DNA from: Lachnospiraceae bacterium
GTDB taxonomy: Bacteria; Bacillota; Clostridia; Lachnospirales; Lachnospiraceae
Direction of reading: 5' to 3'
Assembly: GCA_009774345.1 (NCBI GenBank)
Contig: VSNR01000058.1
Coordinates: forward strand, 1-23,110
Length of the DNA stretch: 23,110 bases
Of the stretch, positions 7,229 to 15,221 are shown one piece after another. Every line of letters starts with the position of its first letter. Position 1 is the first letter of the stretch. A program made the position numbers and the translations under genes. A model generated the notes under the pieces. That model was not told the DNA's origin, did no database searches, and worked only from the letters and a program-made list of their open reading frames with translations.

Positions 7229-7611
7229 ATGGTGTTAGAGGAATATAAAGATTATTTTACTGACGTATATGAAACAGACAGCCTGACTGTTGCTTTCTGT
7301 AATGCGGAGGCAAACCGTGATCAGCTGTCAGACATGCCGCATGAGCAGTGGGAGGATCTGGCGCTGTATTATGGCGTCAGGGTGCCGCCAATGGTAAGCA
7401 AAAACGGCATCATTGCAATCCATAACAGCCAGATGGAGGCGTGGGGAATCAGCAAAGAGCAGCTGAAAAAGGACGCATGAGAGAACATGGAGAGGGAGTA
7501 TCCGGCAGTCCTGCGCCCGATGTATGATGTTATATGCGGGATGCGTGGCGGCATTGCGCTTGAACCGGAAGAGACCGAAACTGGGGAAACCCTGGCAGAT
7601 GAAATCCTGCA
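7229..7611 (+). pseudogene. DUF5688 gene, 5' half, with in-frame TGA
   Basis: ATG 7229 is preferred (GAGGTG at 7217-7222). The frame reads MVLEEYKDYFTDVYETDSLT, then NGIIAIHNSQMEAWGISKEQ LKKDA, typical of the DUF5688 N-terminal half (I-N-x-x-H/Q-(L/M)-x-x-W-G-I-S). A TGA at 7478-7480 interrupts it. The same frame continues ENMEREYPAVLRPMYDVICG to ADEILQ at about 7611, where IS66 DNA begins. Homologues carry W in this position, so TGG to TGA is likely. The matching 3' half is at 10645-11046. DUF5688 proteins are common ICE cargo of unknown function. The gene is thus doubly inactivated. Confidence 0.75.
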
Positions 7612-7963
7612 ATTCGCCCCTTCACGGTAGGACGCAGAAACTGGCTGTTCAGTGATAGTCCCAAAGGTGCAGATGCCAGTGCTATGTTTTATACTATGGT
7701 TGAGATGGCCAAAGCACACAACCTAAACATTTATAAATATTTAAACTACCTGTTGGAACGGCTTCCAGGAACTGCTATGGCAGACGAAGAACTGGCAAAG
7801 CTTGTACCTTGGAATGAAACGGTTCAAACAACCTGTTCGGGTGCCATGTAAAGTAAAATGCTTGCATCTAGCAAGTGATAATAGAGTAAAACACTTGCAT
7901 TTCTAGCTTTTATGCCAGAGATGCGAGACTTTTTTGATTAGCGTAGGAATATTTTGCGCTTAC
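7612..7963 (+). mobile_element. IS66-family element A, 3' end only
   Basis: The frame from 7612 to TAA 7849-7851 encodes the C-terminal end of the IS66 TnpC transposase (IRPFTVGRRNWLFSDSPKGA, then YKYLNYLLERLPGTAM and AKLVPWNETV). About 110 bp downstream lies GCGCTTAC (7956-7963), the complement of GTAAGCGC, the typical tip of IS66 terminal repeats, so the right end is preserved. Everything upstream in the element is missing; the left side is a direct junction with the DUF5688 gene. This repeat tip differs from that of the second element at 8830, so they are two distinct IS66 relatives. Confidence 0.8.
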
Positions 7964-8042
7964 TATCACATTGATTCAAGCATTGCGATAAAAAGGAGGA
8001 ACAGACGAACTTTGGTCAGTGTATAATTGATAATAGGAATAA

Positions 8043-8084
8043 TTTAAGGGTCTTGTATGAGATTGTTCATGGAAGGCCCTTAAA
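8043..8084. terminator. 12-bp stem hairpin after the GNAT gene
   Basis: TTTAAGGGTCTT (8043-8054) pairs with AAGGCCCTTAAA (8073-8084) with one G-U on the + strand and an 18-nt loop. No strong T run follows on either strand, so termination is only suggested. It lies downstream of the minus-strand GNAT gene. Confidence 0.4.
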
Positions 8085-8125
8085 CTATTATATAAACTTG
8101 ATTATAGAAATCGGTAAGGTCTGGG

Positions 8126-8647
8126 TTAAAGGTTAATGAGATACTCTGTATAGTTTATATTATTCTTAGAAAAGGTTCGAGTAATCTCACCTCCATTTTT
8201 TGTGATGACTTTTATAGATGCGATGTTGTCAGTCTTGCATACTAGCAGTATATTACTGAGACCGTGAGCTTTGGCAATAGTAAGCAGCTGCTTTAGCATT
8301 TCTGTTGCATATCCTTTATTTCGTTCTGATGGCCGAACACTATACCCAATATGTCCGGAATCTTTGTAAAATTCTGTAAGAGTGTGCCGAAAATTAATTA
8401 CACCTACTATCTTTTTTTCTTCGTTAATAGCGAAGAAAGTATGTGAGGTGCCATACTTTGGATTTGCATCTTCTTTATGTAGATTATCGGTAATTATCTT
8501 TAACCATGCGCTATACGAATATTTATCAACATCTAATTTATAACTTCCGTTGATTGTTTGCTGCCCATTATCGAAAAATTCTTGTTTAAAAGCGATTGCC
8601 TCGGCTTCCATATCGATTCTTGGAAAAACTAATGAAATATTAGCCAT
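8126..8647 (-). CDS. GNAT-family N-acetyltransferase
   Basis: A 173-residue protein. The start at 8647 is supported by GGAGG on the minus strand. The acetyl-CoA binding motif A is visible as HIGYSVRPSERNKGYATEML (residues 99-118), with the R109-x-x-G112-x-A114 loop. The C-terminal part (LLVCKTDNIASIKVITKNGG) matches GNAT motif B with the usual N-x-x-S-I-K-V-I, where Asn follows the acceptor-facing strand. The acceptor is unknown; relatives (COG3981-like) include predicted protein or small-molecule acetyltransferases. It is intact, opposite in direction to its surroundings, has its own consensus promoter, and lies between two IS66 remnants, so it appears to be captured cargo. Confidence 0.85.
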   Translation of the reverse strand: MANISLVFPRIDMEAEAIAFKQEFFDNGQQTINGSYKLDVDKYSYSAWLKIITDNLHKEDANPKYGTSHTFFAINEEKKIVGVINFRHTLTEFYKDSGHIGYSVRPSERNKGYATEMLKQLLTIAKAHGLSNILLVCKTDNIASIKVITKNGGEITRTFSKNNINYTEYLINL

Positions 8648-8673
8648 TTTAATGCCTCCATTTCTGAATTGTC

Positions 8674-8702
8674 ATTTTAGGGGAAATAAAGTAAATAGTC
8701 AA
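8674..8702 (-). promoter_or_regulatory. Sigma-A promoter of the GNAT gene
   Basis: On the minus strand TTGACT (8697-8702) and TAAAAT (8674-8679) are separated by exactly 17 bp, ending about 26 bp before the start codon. Close to the sigma-A consensus. Confidence 0.75.
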
Positions 8703-8909
8703 AGTCTTTGTTTTTAATCTATTTAGGTTATTTTTTTAAAAATTCGCTACTTTATAATAATGTTACCATATTCATTTTGTATTATCAACTGAAAATAGTC
8801 GCAAAAAGGCGCAATTTGGGCGTATTAGAGTAAACGCTCCATAGTCGGTATATAGAACCATGTTTATATTTCTGAGACAATAGACCTAACTTAAATTGTC
8901 CCGGTTCCC

Positions 8910-9047
8910 ATGAACCTGATGACCATTGATGAATCCGATGTCTCCGCAAAGCTATCAGAAAGCTCCTTTTTGGCGCTTGAATTCAATGGAATTACAATTC
9001 GTGTTACAGACCGGACATCAACAGAGCTTCTTGCAAAGGTTCTGGGA
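8910..9047 (+). pseudogene. IS66 TnpA (ORF1) C-terminal remnant
   Basis: The sequence reads EFNGITIRVTDRTSTELLAK VLGVIAHV, matching the C-terminal end of IS66 TnpA. The helix-turn-helix N-terminal half is missing. Its frame runs directly into TnpB without a stop, because of a lost stop or small indel near 9060. Confidence 0.6.
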
Positions 9048-9419
9048 GTGATTGCCCATGTAAATGACGCCACCTGCTTCAAACAAGTCTATATCGTCTG
9101 TGGATACACAGATCTGCGGTCAGGGATTGACAAGCTTACAGCCGTCATAGATGCAAAGACCAGAAATTCTCCTTATGTTCCGGACACCCTGTATTTATTC
9201 TGCGGACGCAAAATAGACCGTATTAAAGGGCTCGTCTGGGAAAAAGACGGTTTTCTCCTTTTATACAAACGCCTGGAGCAGGGAAAGTTTGTCTGGCCAA
9301 GGAACGAACCGGAAGTACAGGCCCTGACGCCCCAACAGTTCTGCTAGCTGATGGAAGGTCTTACTACTATTCCTAAAAAAGCTGTCCGTCCGGTTGAAAC
9401 ACCGGAATATGTGGCATGA
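9048..9419 (+). pseudogene. IS66 TnpB (ORF2) with in-frame TAG
   Basis: The sequence NDATCFKQVYIVCGYTDLRS GIDKL, then LYLFCGRKIDRIKGLVWEKD GFLLLYKRL, is the IS66 Orf2-like (PF05717) domain. TAG at 9345-9347 replaces an expected Gln (family reads P-Q-Q-F-R-Q-L), and the same frame goes on LMEGLTTIPKKAVRPVETPE to TGA 9417-9419. The likely start is GTG 9048 at the TnpA junction. The total of about 123 codons is normal for TnpB. Function in the family: accessory protein required for transposition. Confidence 0.75.
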
Positions 9420-9665
9420 TATTTGTGCAAAAAGGAGAGTTTTTGTGCTCTCTGTGAGACACGGAAATCTATCCGTTGTCATTATTATCACACTCACCGG
9501 AAGGCATTGTAACCATGTATTTTCACCTCAGCGCCGCACAAATATATTTGAATCATTTCAAAAAGGCTGAAAGAGCGCCCCAAAGAACCACATTATATGC
9601 GCTTATAATCATAGGCATTATGACGAATCCCGTAATGCATGACATTCGTATTTTCTACTCATATC

Positions 9666-9674
9666 TGCTATAAT
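9666..9674 (+). promoter_or_regulatory. Extended -10 promoter before tnpC
   Basis: TGCTATAAT (9666-9674) is a perfect extended -10, about 25 bp before the TnpC start. It sits in a 280-bp spacer (9420-9699) between TnpB and TnpC that has no gene and is longer than usual for IS66 elements. Confidence 0.5.
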
Positions 9675-9699
9675 GGAACCATGAAAGGAAAGGTTCTTT

Positions 9700-10440
9700 A
9701 TGGCGATAGCGTATACAGAAGAACAACTGAATAACTTCGACAAGGCCACACTTGTCCAGCTGTTCCTCGTACAACAGGCACAGTTAAAGGATATCGATAC
9801 CAAACTACAGCTGTTACTGGAACAGGTTGCTGTGCTGAATAATCACCGGTTTGGTAAGTCCAGTGAAAAGCTTGATGTTGACAATCAGATTTGTTTCATG
9901 GAAGTAGATGGCGATATCATCTTCTTTAACGAAGCAGAAGCGGTAGATTCTCTTACAGAGTATGATGAAGAGGCTCCTCAAAAAGCTCCTTCCAAAAAGA
10001 CAAAGGGGGAACGTCTTGCCGATATCAGCAATCTTCCTGTCATTCCCGTAAACCACATGATGACTGAGGAAGAACTCATCGCTGAGTTTGGAGAGGACGG
10101 CTGGTACCAGTTGGAAGACGAAGTCTATAACCGATATCGGTTTACCCCCATGAAAGTGGAAATCGAAGCGCACCATGTGGGCGTTTATAAATCCAAAAAG
10201 GATAACCATTTCAAGAAAGCAAAACATCCCGGATATCTAGTCTGGTATCACCTTCCTTAGAAGCTGCCATCCTGAATGCCAAGTATGTGAATGCAATACC
10301 ACTGTACCGTCAGGAACAGGAATTGAAGCGGCTGGGTCTTAACATTACAAGGGCAGAAATGGCGCACTGGACCATCCTGTGTGCAGAAAGATATCTGTCA
10401 ATCCTGTATGATTATCTGCATGAAAAGATATACGATTATC
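9700..10440 (+). pseudogene. IS66 TnpC transposase, frameshifted and C-terminally deleted
   Basis: ATG 9700 follows AAAGG. The N-terminal part (LVQLFLVQQAQLKDIDTKLQ, then VAVLNNHRFGKSSEKLD) is the leucine-zipper/HTH region of IS66 TnpC, followed by the zinc-ribbon-linker region. At about 10237 a small deletion shifts the frame; after it the sequence reads SLVSPSLEAAILNAKYVNAI, PLYRQEQELKRLGLNITRAE and ends YDYLHEKIYDY at about 10440, in the middle of the catalytic domain. The remaining DDE residues are absent, with the right terminal repeat 30 bp on. Confidence 0.8.
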
Positions 10441-10485
10441 TCGGAGCGGCTTTCTATACAGTAGTACTCACTATGGAGCGTTTTC

Positions 10486-10644
10486 TATGAAGTTGAGAGT
10501 TTGCATTCTCAACTCCTTAATTAGTGCGTATGGTGGGCGTGTGTTCTACGGTGTACGTCCGTAATTCGTCAATATTGGGAAGGAGATAGTCAATAGTAAG
10601 GGGGCCAGTTATGGTAAATCTGAAGGTACGGACTAAAGTGTTTT
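10486..10644. other. Short non-coding stretch between IS66 B and DUF5688 3' half
   Basis: It holds a hairpin AGTTGAGA (10491-10498) with TCTCAACT (10507-10514) and otherwise no recognisable gene. It may be the remains of further insertion events in the DUF5688 gene. Confidence 0.4.
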
Positions 10645-11046
10645 TTACTGGAGAACATTTTTGTACTCGGTAATGACGGGGATGTACAGGGTGCAGCCTA
10701 CATGTTTGACGAAAGGCTCATGGAAAAGATTGCGGCGAAACTGGATGCCAGTCTGGTCATACTCCCGTCTTCTGTTGATGAAGTCATAATCATGCGGGAG
10801 ACGGAAGGGATGGATATGGACTTCATGAAAGGTATGGTCAGGGAGGTGAATGAAACAACGGTAAAACCAGAGATGCAGCTATCTAATGAAATATACCGTT
10901 ATGACAGGGAAAGCCATATGCTGTCCATGATAAAACCAGCACAGCCCGAAGAAGATATCCAGCCGGACTTGCCAGGTAGGGAAGATGTGCATGATTATGA
11001 CTGTGACGGACAGGGCGGGTGCATGATGTCATGTATGATGCAGTAG
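10645..11046 (+). pseudogene. DUF5688 gene, 3' half
   Basis: The frame reads LLENIFVLGNDGDVQGAAYM, FDERLMEKIAAKLDASLVIL PSSVDEVIIM, then GMVREVNETTV and NEIYRYDRESHMLSMI, the C-terminal half of DUF5688 (V-L-x-N...G-A; (I/L)-P-S-S-V-(H/D)-E-V-I; REVN). It has no start codon with a ribosome site at the junction (ATG 10702 lacks one). It matches in family, strand and order the 5' half at 7229-7611, so the two were one gene. The tail (HDYDCDGQGGCMMSCMMQ) is Cys/Met-rich, an unusual ending. A terminator follows 45 bp later. Confidence 0.75.
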
Positions 11047-11091
11047 CCATATGGTTATTGATACAGTAAAAATTAATTAGAGGAAGATAAT

Positions 11092-11124
11092 TTCCCTACG
11101 GTTTATTGCAGGGAATTTTATTTT
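11092..11124 (+). terminator. Rho-independent terminator
   Basis: TTCCCT (11092-11097) pairs with AGGGAA (11110-11115), followed by TTTTATTTT. It would end the DUF6103-DUF5688 transcript. Confidence 0.7.
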
Positions 11125-11151
11125 CAAATATGAATTCAGGAGGAAAAGTGA

Positions 11152-11536
11152 ATGAAGCAGGCAGAATGCAATTGACGGTGTTGTCGTCAATGACAGTCAT
11201 GGAGAATGGCCTTATCAGTCGTGGGGAATTGACAGAAGGGACGATGCCCGGATTAAGATTGAGTTTGGCAGAATGGTAGAGGTGGACAGAATCATCTTGT
11301 ATACAAGAGCGGATTTCCCACATGATAACTGGTGGAGAAGTGTGCAGTTTACTTTTTCGGATGAGAGTGAACTTGATATGAGGATGGAAAAGAGTGTGCT
11401 CCCACATGAAATCACATTTCCTGCAAAGCAGATAATGTGGCTGGAAATGCACAGTATGGTAAAATCAGAAGAACCCTCGCCATTTCCGGCCCTGACACAG
11501 ATCGAGGTATATGGCAGGGAAGCAGAAATCGAGTAA
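11152..11536 (+). pseudogene. F5/8 type C-like carbohydrate-binding protein, frameshifted near start
   Basis: ATG 11152 has a fine AGGAGG (11138-11143) and reads MKQAE, after which the frame is lost. In the neighbouring frame the domain begins at once: NAIDGVVVNDSHGEWPYQSW, GIDRRDDARIKIEFG, IILYTRADFPHDNWWRSVQF, ending PFPALTQIEVYGREAEIE. Restoring two bases near 11163 would give one frame. The galactose-binding-like beta-sandwich (DUF7402/F5-8C type) binds carbohydrates; as a free-standing, signal-less protein beside GH88 it probably served the same polysaccharide utilisation locus. TAA at 11534-11536. The GH88 fragment begins just after. Confidence 0.65.
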
Positions 11537-11539
11537 GCA

Positions 11540-12573
11540 GGATATGGAGCTGGTGGACAAACGGTTTCTGGGGCGGCATGATGTGGCAGCTGTATTATGC
11601 GACAAAGGAGCCGGTCTATCTGGAAAATGCGCTGGCGACGGAGATCAAACTGGATGCAAACCTGATGAACCGTCAGGGCATGGACCATGACAGCGGCTTT
11701 AAGTGGCTGCCGACTTCAGTTGCACATTATCACATGACAGGGGACATGGCATCGAGGAACAGGGCGCTTCTGGCGGCAGACAACCTTGCTGGGCGGTTTA
11801 ATCCGATTGGAAGATTTATCCGCGCATGGAACAACTGGGACGGAAATGAGGATGGCTCTTTTGCAGGGCGCGCCATTATTGACTGTATGATGAACCTGCC
11901 GCTCTTGTACTGGGCCGGGGACGAGGTGCATGATCCGAAATTCTACCATATAGCAAAGATGCACGCGGACACTGCTGCCAGATATTTCATACGTGATGAC
12001 GGCTCTGCGAAACACATTGTTGAATTTGATGCCGGGACTGGGGAATATCTGCATTCTGTAGGCGGACAGGGTTATGGACACGGTTCTTCATGGACGAGGG
12101 GGCAGGCATGGGCAATCTATGGCTTTGTGCTCAGTTACCTTCACACGGGGGAGGAGCGCTATCTTGCCACTTCCCGAAAAGTTGCGGATTACTTCATTGC
12201 GAACATTCCGGCGTCAAAACTGATACCGGTTGATTTTAGACAGCCTGAAAGTCCGGCATATGAGGACTCAACAGCGGCGGCGATTGCAGCGTGCGGACTG
12301 CTTGAGCTGGCGAAATGTGTGCCTGAAAGTGAAAGAGATCCGTATGAAACCGCGGCATTGGAAATGTTGAAGGCGCTTGCGGACAAACGTTGTAACTGGG
12401 ACGGGGATACGGACAACCTGCTGGAAAAATGTACGGCGGCATACCATGATATGGAACATGAGTTTTCCATTATTTATGGGGATTACTATTTTATTGAGGC
12501 AATTTGGAAACTGATGGGTAAGGAATTATTTATCTGGGGGAATAGGCACGAGGGCAGCTGGACTAAGAACTAA
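11540..12573 (+). pseudogene. GH88 unsaturated glucuronyl hydrolase, N-terminally truncated
   Basis: From about 11540 the frame is typical of GH88: WWTNGFWGGMMWQLYY, HDSGF (first catalytic Asp, equal to Asp88 of Bacillus UGL), GRAIIDCMMNLPLLYW (Asp149 equivalent), YGHGSSWTRGQAWAIYGF, ending IIYGDYYFIEAIWKLMG. About 345 residues remain of about 380; the first 35 or so, and the start codon, are missing, and the frame upstream runs antisense to sense over the binding-protein gene. The enzyme releases 4,5-unsaturated uronic acid from oligosaccharides made by polysaccharide lyases such as the heparinase nearby. Both active-site Asp are kept, so loss may be recent. Confidence 0.85.
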
Positions 12574-12596
12574 GTTTATAGAAAGGCTGACAGGAG

Positions 12597-12643
12597 AAAG
12601 CCGGATTGAGGCAGCAGTTCTATTCTGCTTCAATCTGGCTTTT
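12597..12643 (+). terminator. Strong intrinsic terminator after GH88
   Basis: An 18-bp stem, AAAGCCGGATTGAGGCAG (12597-12614) with CTGCTTCAATCTGGCTTT (12626-12643 region), is kept by two G-U pairs in the + RNA only. This shows the direction. The stem ends in T. Confidence 0.85.
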
Positions 12644-12894
12644 GACAACAATAGGATAATGGCGTACTTTGCAATTCTGGTCAAATATGCATTGTGTTTG
12701 AATTTATACAAAAGTTAACTGGATATGGCATTGCGTTTTTGGATGTGGTTTGGCAGGAAGCTCCCACTGTATCAAATATACGGTTGTCTTCGTACCATCA
12801 TGCAAAAAGTGTTCTTTGGGGAGAATCTGTATCTGTTTTGTGCAGTGCCACAATGCATTGCAGGTTATCGTGCAAGTGCCATTTTTTCCCTTTA
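12644..12894. other. Unassigned segment between GH88 and heparinase genes
   Basis: No gene is recognised. A + frame from 12725 is open but runs antisense into the heparinase gene. It should correspond to the place of the missing heparinase C-terminus, yet no lyase-like sequence was found in any minus frame. Possibly foreign DNA. Confidence 0.35.
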
Positions 12895-14148
12895 TTATGA
12901 CTTGTATCTTATCGGTGCGCTGGATGACTTCCGGCAGAAATGGTGTAATGAGGTTTTAGCGCCCAAATCTGTCAGCAGCAGTTCGCCCTGCCATACACAT
13001 AAAAAATGCCCAATATCATTGTGGTTGTGGTTTTCGTCATTATGTCCGCCCTTTGCGGCAAAGCCGTTGCCGTTTTGGTCCTTGCAGATCATCCACTGGG
13101 CGCAGGGCAGTAAGGCATAGGTAGGAGAGGGGCATTCCATGTCAGATTTTTCCTGACCGCCATATGTCATCAGCCACCGGATTGTCCTTTCATTGGTAAG
13201 CCACCGGTAACAGGAATCGTCCTCAAACGTTCCTGCTGATGCATAATCAGGTGTCCCGATCTCAGGAAAGCAGTGGACAAGGTACGCAGTCAGTCCGGGA
13301 AGAAAATGTTCATGACAGTCTGAATCGGAAAAACTCAGCGATATGCCCTGTCCAAAATAACATTTTTCCTGAAAGGCAGCAAGCTTTTCGCAGACTGGCT
13401 GTGCCATTAAATTGACAGCGCCGTTGGTCTCCTGATATAAAAGCTCTGAAAATGCCGTGAAATAGCTCATGCCATAAGAAAAATATCCAAGCCCCTCTGT
13501 ACAGGTTCCGTCTTGTTCCATACCATCCAGATAACAGGCGAGTGCATTGCACACCCGTTTGATGCAGGGCTCTTTCCATGCGGCCGGCAGTTTTCCCATC
13601 CGGTCCATAGCGATTGCTGCGATACCGATAGAGCCGGCGCAGACAGCAGACCAGTTACAGCGGTCTGTCTCCCACCAGCTGTAGGGAAATGTGGAAGTGC
13701 AGAAGGGGGTAAGTACCCTGTCCATAATTTCAGTCTGTGCAAGCGCCACAGTTTCATAAGGCAGCCTATTTCCCATAATCAAAAGGATTTCAGCAAGGGA
13801 CTGCGCTGTTTCCGCTGCAAACAGGTCAATCGTTTTTTCATCCAGATGCGAGAAATCCACATGCGCGGGAAGTGCCCAGAAGCGTTCCCCGCATATAGAA
13901 AGGATAATTTGATTCAGCGCTTTAATATCAGATTCCTTTTTACCAAATTCAGATAAAATACCAAATACTGTCAGATATTTTCTCCGCGTAAAATAGGCAT
14001 TTTCATACACCAGACGATTGCCGGTCTTTTCGAATAAAAAGAATGCATCCTCTGTCAGTTCAGGTGGTTCCTGGTTTCTAAGGATATCGCCCGCCTGTTG
14101 GATATCATTCCAAAATTTCCGTAGATATGTTTTCTCTCGATCATTCAT
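12895..14148 (-). pseudogene. Heparinase II/III family lyase, C-terminally truncated
   Basis: Minus-strand gene; I prefer the start at 14148 (MNDREKTYLRKFW) because GGCGGTGG lies upstream; 14181 has no ribosome site. It has the alpha/alpha toroid lyase domain (CNWSAVCAGSIGIAAIAMDR, LDGMEQDGTCTEGLGYFSYG MSY) then the start of the heparinase II/III beta domain with the HNHNDIGHF metal/active-site motif and ELLLTDLGA. After that come about 20 unrelated residues (KTSLHHFCRKSSSAPIRYKS) and stop. Family members in Lachnospiraceae have about 600-640 residues, so about 200 C-terminal residues are lost. No signal peptide: a cytoplasmic lyase, consistent with GH88 acting next on its unsaturated products. 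Confidence 0.8.
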
Positions 14149-14172
14149 TTTTGCCACCGCCTTTTTCTGTCG

Positions 14173-14404
14173 TTCAAACACGTTCTAATACAACTTGTCA
14201 ATAAATTTCAAATTCAGGGATATTATAGCATTGCATGAAGCTTGTTTCAACCATTCCTAATGGAAAAGACATTTGTGCTTGCACCCAAATCCGCAGTTGA
14301 ACAATCAGTGATAATGGTTCGACAAAAAATCTTTCGCTACATTTCGCAAAAAAAGTACACAAATTTTGCCGATAAATGAAGTAGAGATCTAGAACGTGTT
14401 TGAA
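14173..14404. repeat. 15-bp perfect inverted repeats bounding 232 bp
   Basis: TTCAAACACGTTCTA (14173-14187) and its exact complement TAGAACGTGTTTGAA (14390-14404) border an AT-rich non-coding 200 bp between the divergent heparinase and response regulator genes. They could be ends of a small element or paired operator sites for one of the two promoters. The remaining 14405-14549 holds no gene; it leads to the regulator's ribosome site. Confidence 0.6.
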
Positions 14405-14549
14405 AAATCATTCCCGCACGCCTCATGTTGCGTGATATTTGCAGCAAGCTATTATGACGAAAGAGGCAGAGCGGATATGACTATGGCGGGGACTATGCGA
14501 TTCCCTCAATGGAAGGGAACATAATGACGGAAAGGACTGGAGAATGGCT

Positions 14550-15221
14550 ATGGTTGAGCTGTATTATATTGAAGATGATCCGGGCATTGCATTGATTGTA
14601 AAAGAATATCTGGAACAGAAGAACTTTAAGGTAACAATCTGTGAAACACTTGCACAGGCGGGACAGGCATTAAAGGAGCATGTCCCAACCCTTGTTCTGC
14701 TGGACTGGAACATGCCGGATGGGCATGGGGACGGTTTGTGCCAGTGGATTCGCAGAAACTGGAAAGAGCTGCCCATTATTTTTCTTACGGTGCGGGGAGA
14801 CTGCGCGGATATTGTTTCGGGTTTGGGGAACGGTGCGGACGATTATATCGTGAAGCCGTTTGAACTGGAGATATTGCATTCGCGGATTCTGGCATTACTC
14901 CGCAGGACCGGCAACGTGGCTAAGCAGTATCTTTCCTGTGATGGGATCAGGATGGATTTAAACCGCCATGCTGTATTCCACCACTTAGAGGAAATCTTTT
15001 TAAGCGAAGCAGAATACCAACTGCTTTTATGTCTGATGCAGAATAAGGGAAAGACGGTTACCCGGGAAAAAATACTGGAACAGGTATGGGATGCAAACGG
15101 AAATTATGTGAACAATAATACATTAACGGTTACCATGAAACGTCTGAGAGACAGGCTTCATCAGCCGGAGTGTCTGAAAACTGTCAGAAGCGTAGGCTAC
15201 CGTATGGAGGATACCCTATGA
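14550..15221 (+). CDS. OmpR-family response regulator
   Basis: A 223-residue protein. ATG 14550 is preferred over 14544 because GGAG lies 7 bp before it. Receiver: acidic E8/D9, phosphoacceptor D52 (LVLLDWNMPDG), T80, K102 (YIVKPF). The winged-helix output domain (FLSEAEYQLLLCLMQNKGKT, LTVTMKRLRDRLHQPE, VRSVGYRMED) is of the OmpR/PhoB type. ATGA overlap with the kinase gene. With the kinase and the ABC transporter it forms a complete resistance-type module as in BceRSAB-like systems, where the regulator turns on its own transporter genes; the likely target is the promoter at 16418. Confidence 0.9.
   Translation: MVELYYIEDDPGIALIVKEYLEQKNFKVTICETLAQAGQALKEHVPTLVLLDWNMPDGHGDGLCQWIRRNWKELPIIFLTVRGDCADIVSGLGNGADDYIVKPFELEILHSRILALLRRTGNVAKQYLSCDGIRMDLNRHAVFHHLEEIFLSEAEYQLLLCLMQNKGKTVTREKILEQVWDANGNYVNNNTLTVTMKRLRDRLHQPECLKTVRSVGYRMEDTL

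Larger units (their letters stand above)
8830..10485 (+). mobile_element. IS66-family element B, internally deleted, both ends kept
   Basis: The left end GTAAACGCTCCATAGT starts at 8830. The right end (10470-10485) is its inverse complement with one difference (second base), ACTATGGAGCGTTTTC. Similarity continues a few bases inward. Inside lie a TnpA remnant, a nonsense-mutated TnpB and a TnpC that is frameshifted and then cut, with only the right end left after it. A full IS66 is about 2.4-2.7 kb; this one is 1656 bp. No 8-bp target duplication is visible at the edges. It cannot move by itself but could be mobilised in trans. Confidence 0.8.

Noticed and set aside
886..9347. Stop-codon reassignment as cause of the in-frame stops
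   Set aside because: TAA, TAG and TGA all occur internally and the intact genes here use all of them as true stops.
11716..12081. 121-codon minus-strand open frame
   Set aside because: Antisense to the GH88 gene, whose catalytic motifs are clear.
12725..13120. 131-codon plus-strand open frame between GH88 and heparinase
   Set aside because: More than half is antisense to the heparinase gene, and there is no ribosome site or recognisable family.
13513..13956. 147-codon open frame on the plus strand
   Set aside because: Antisense to the heparinase II/III gene, whose motifs are clear in the minus frame.
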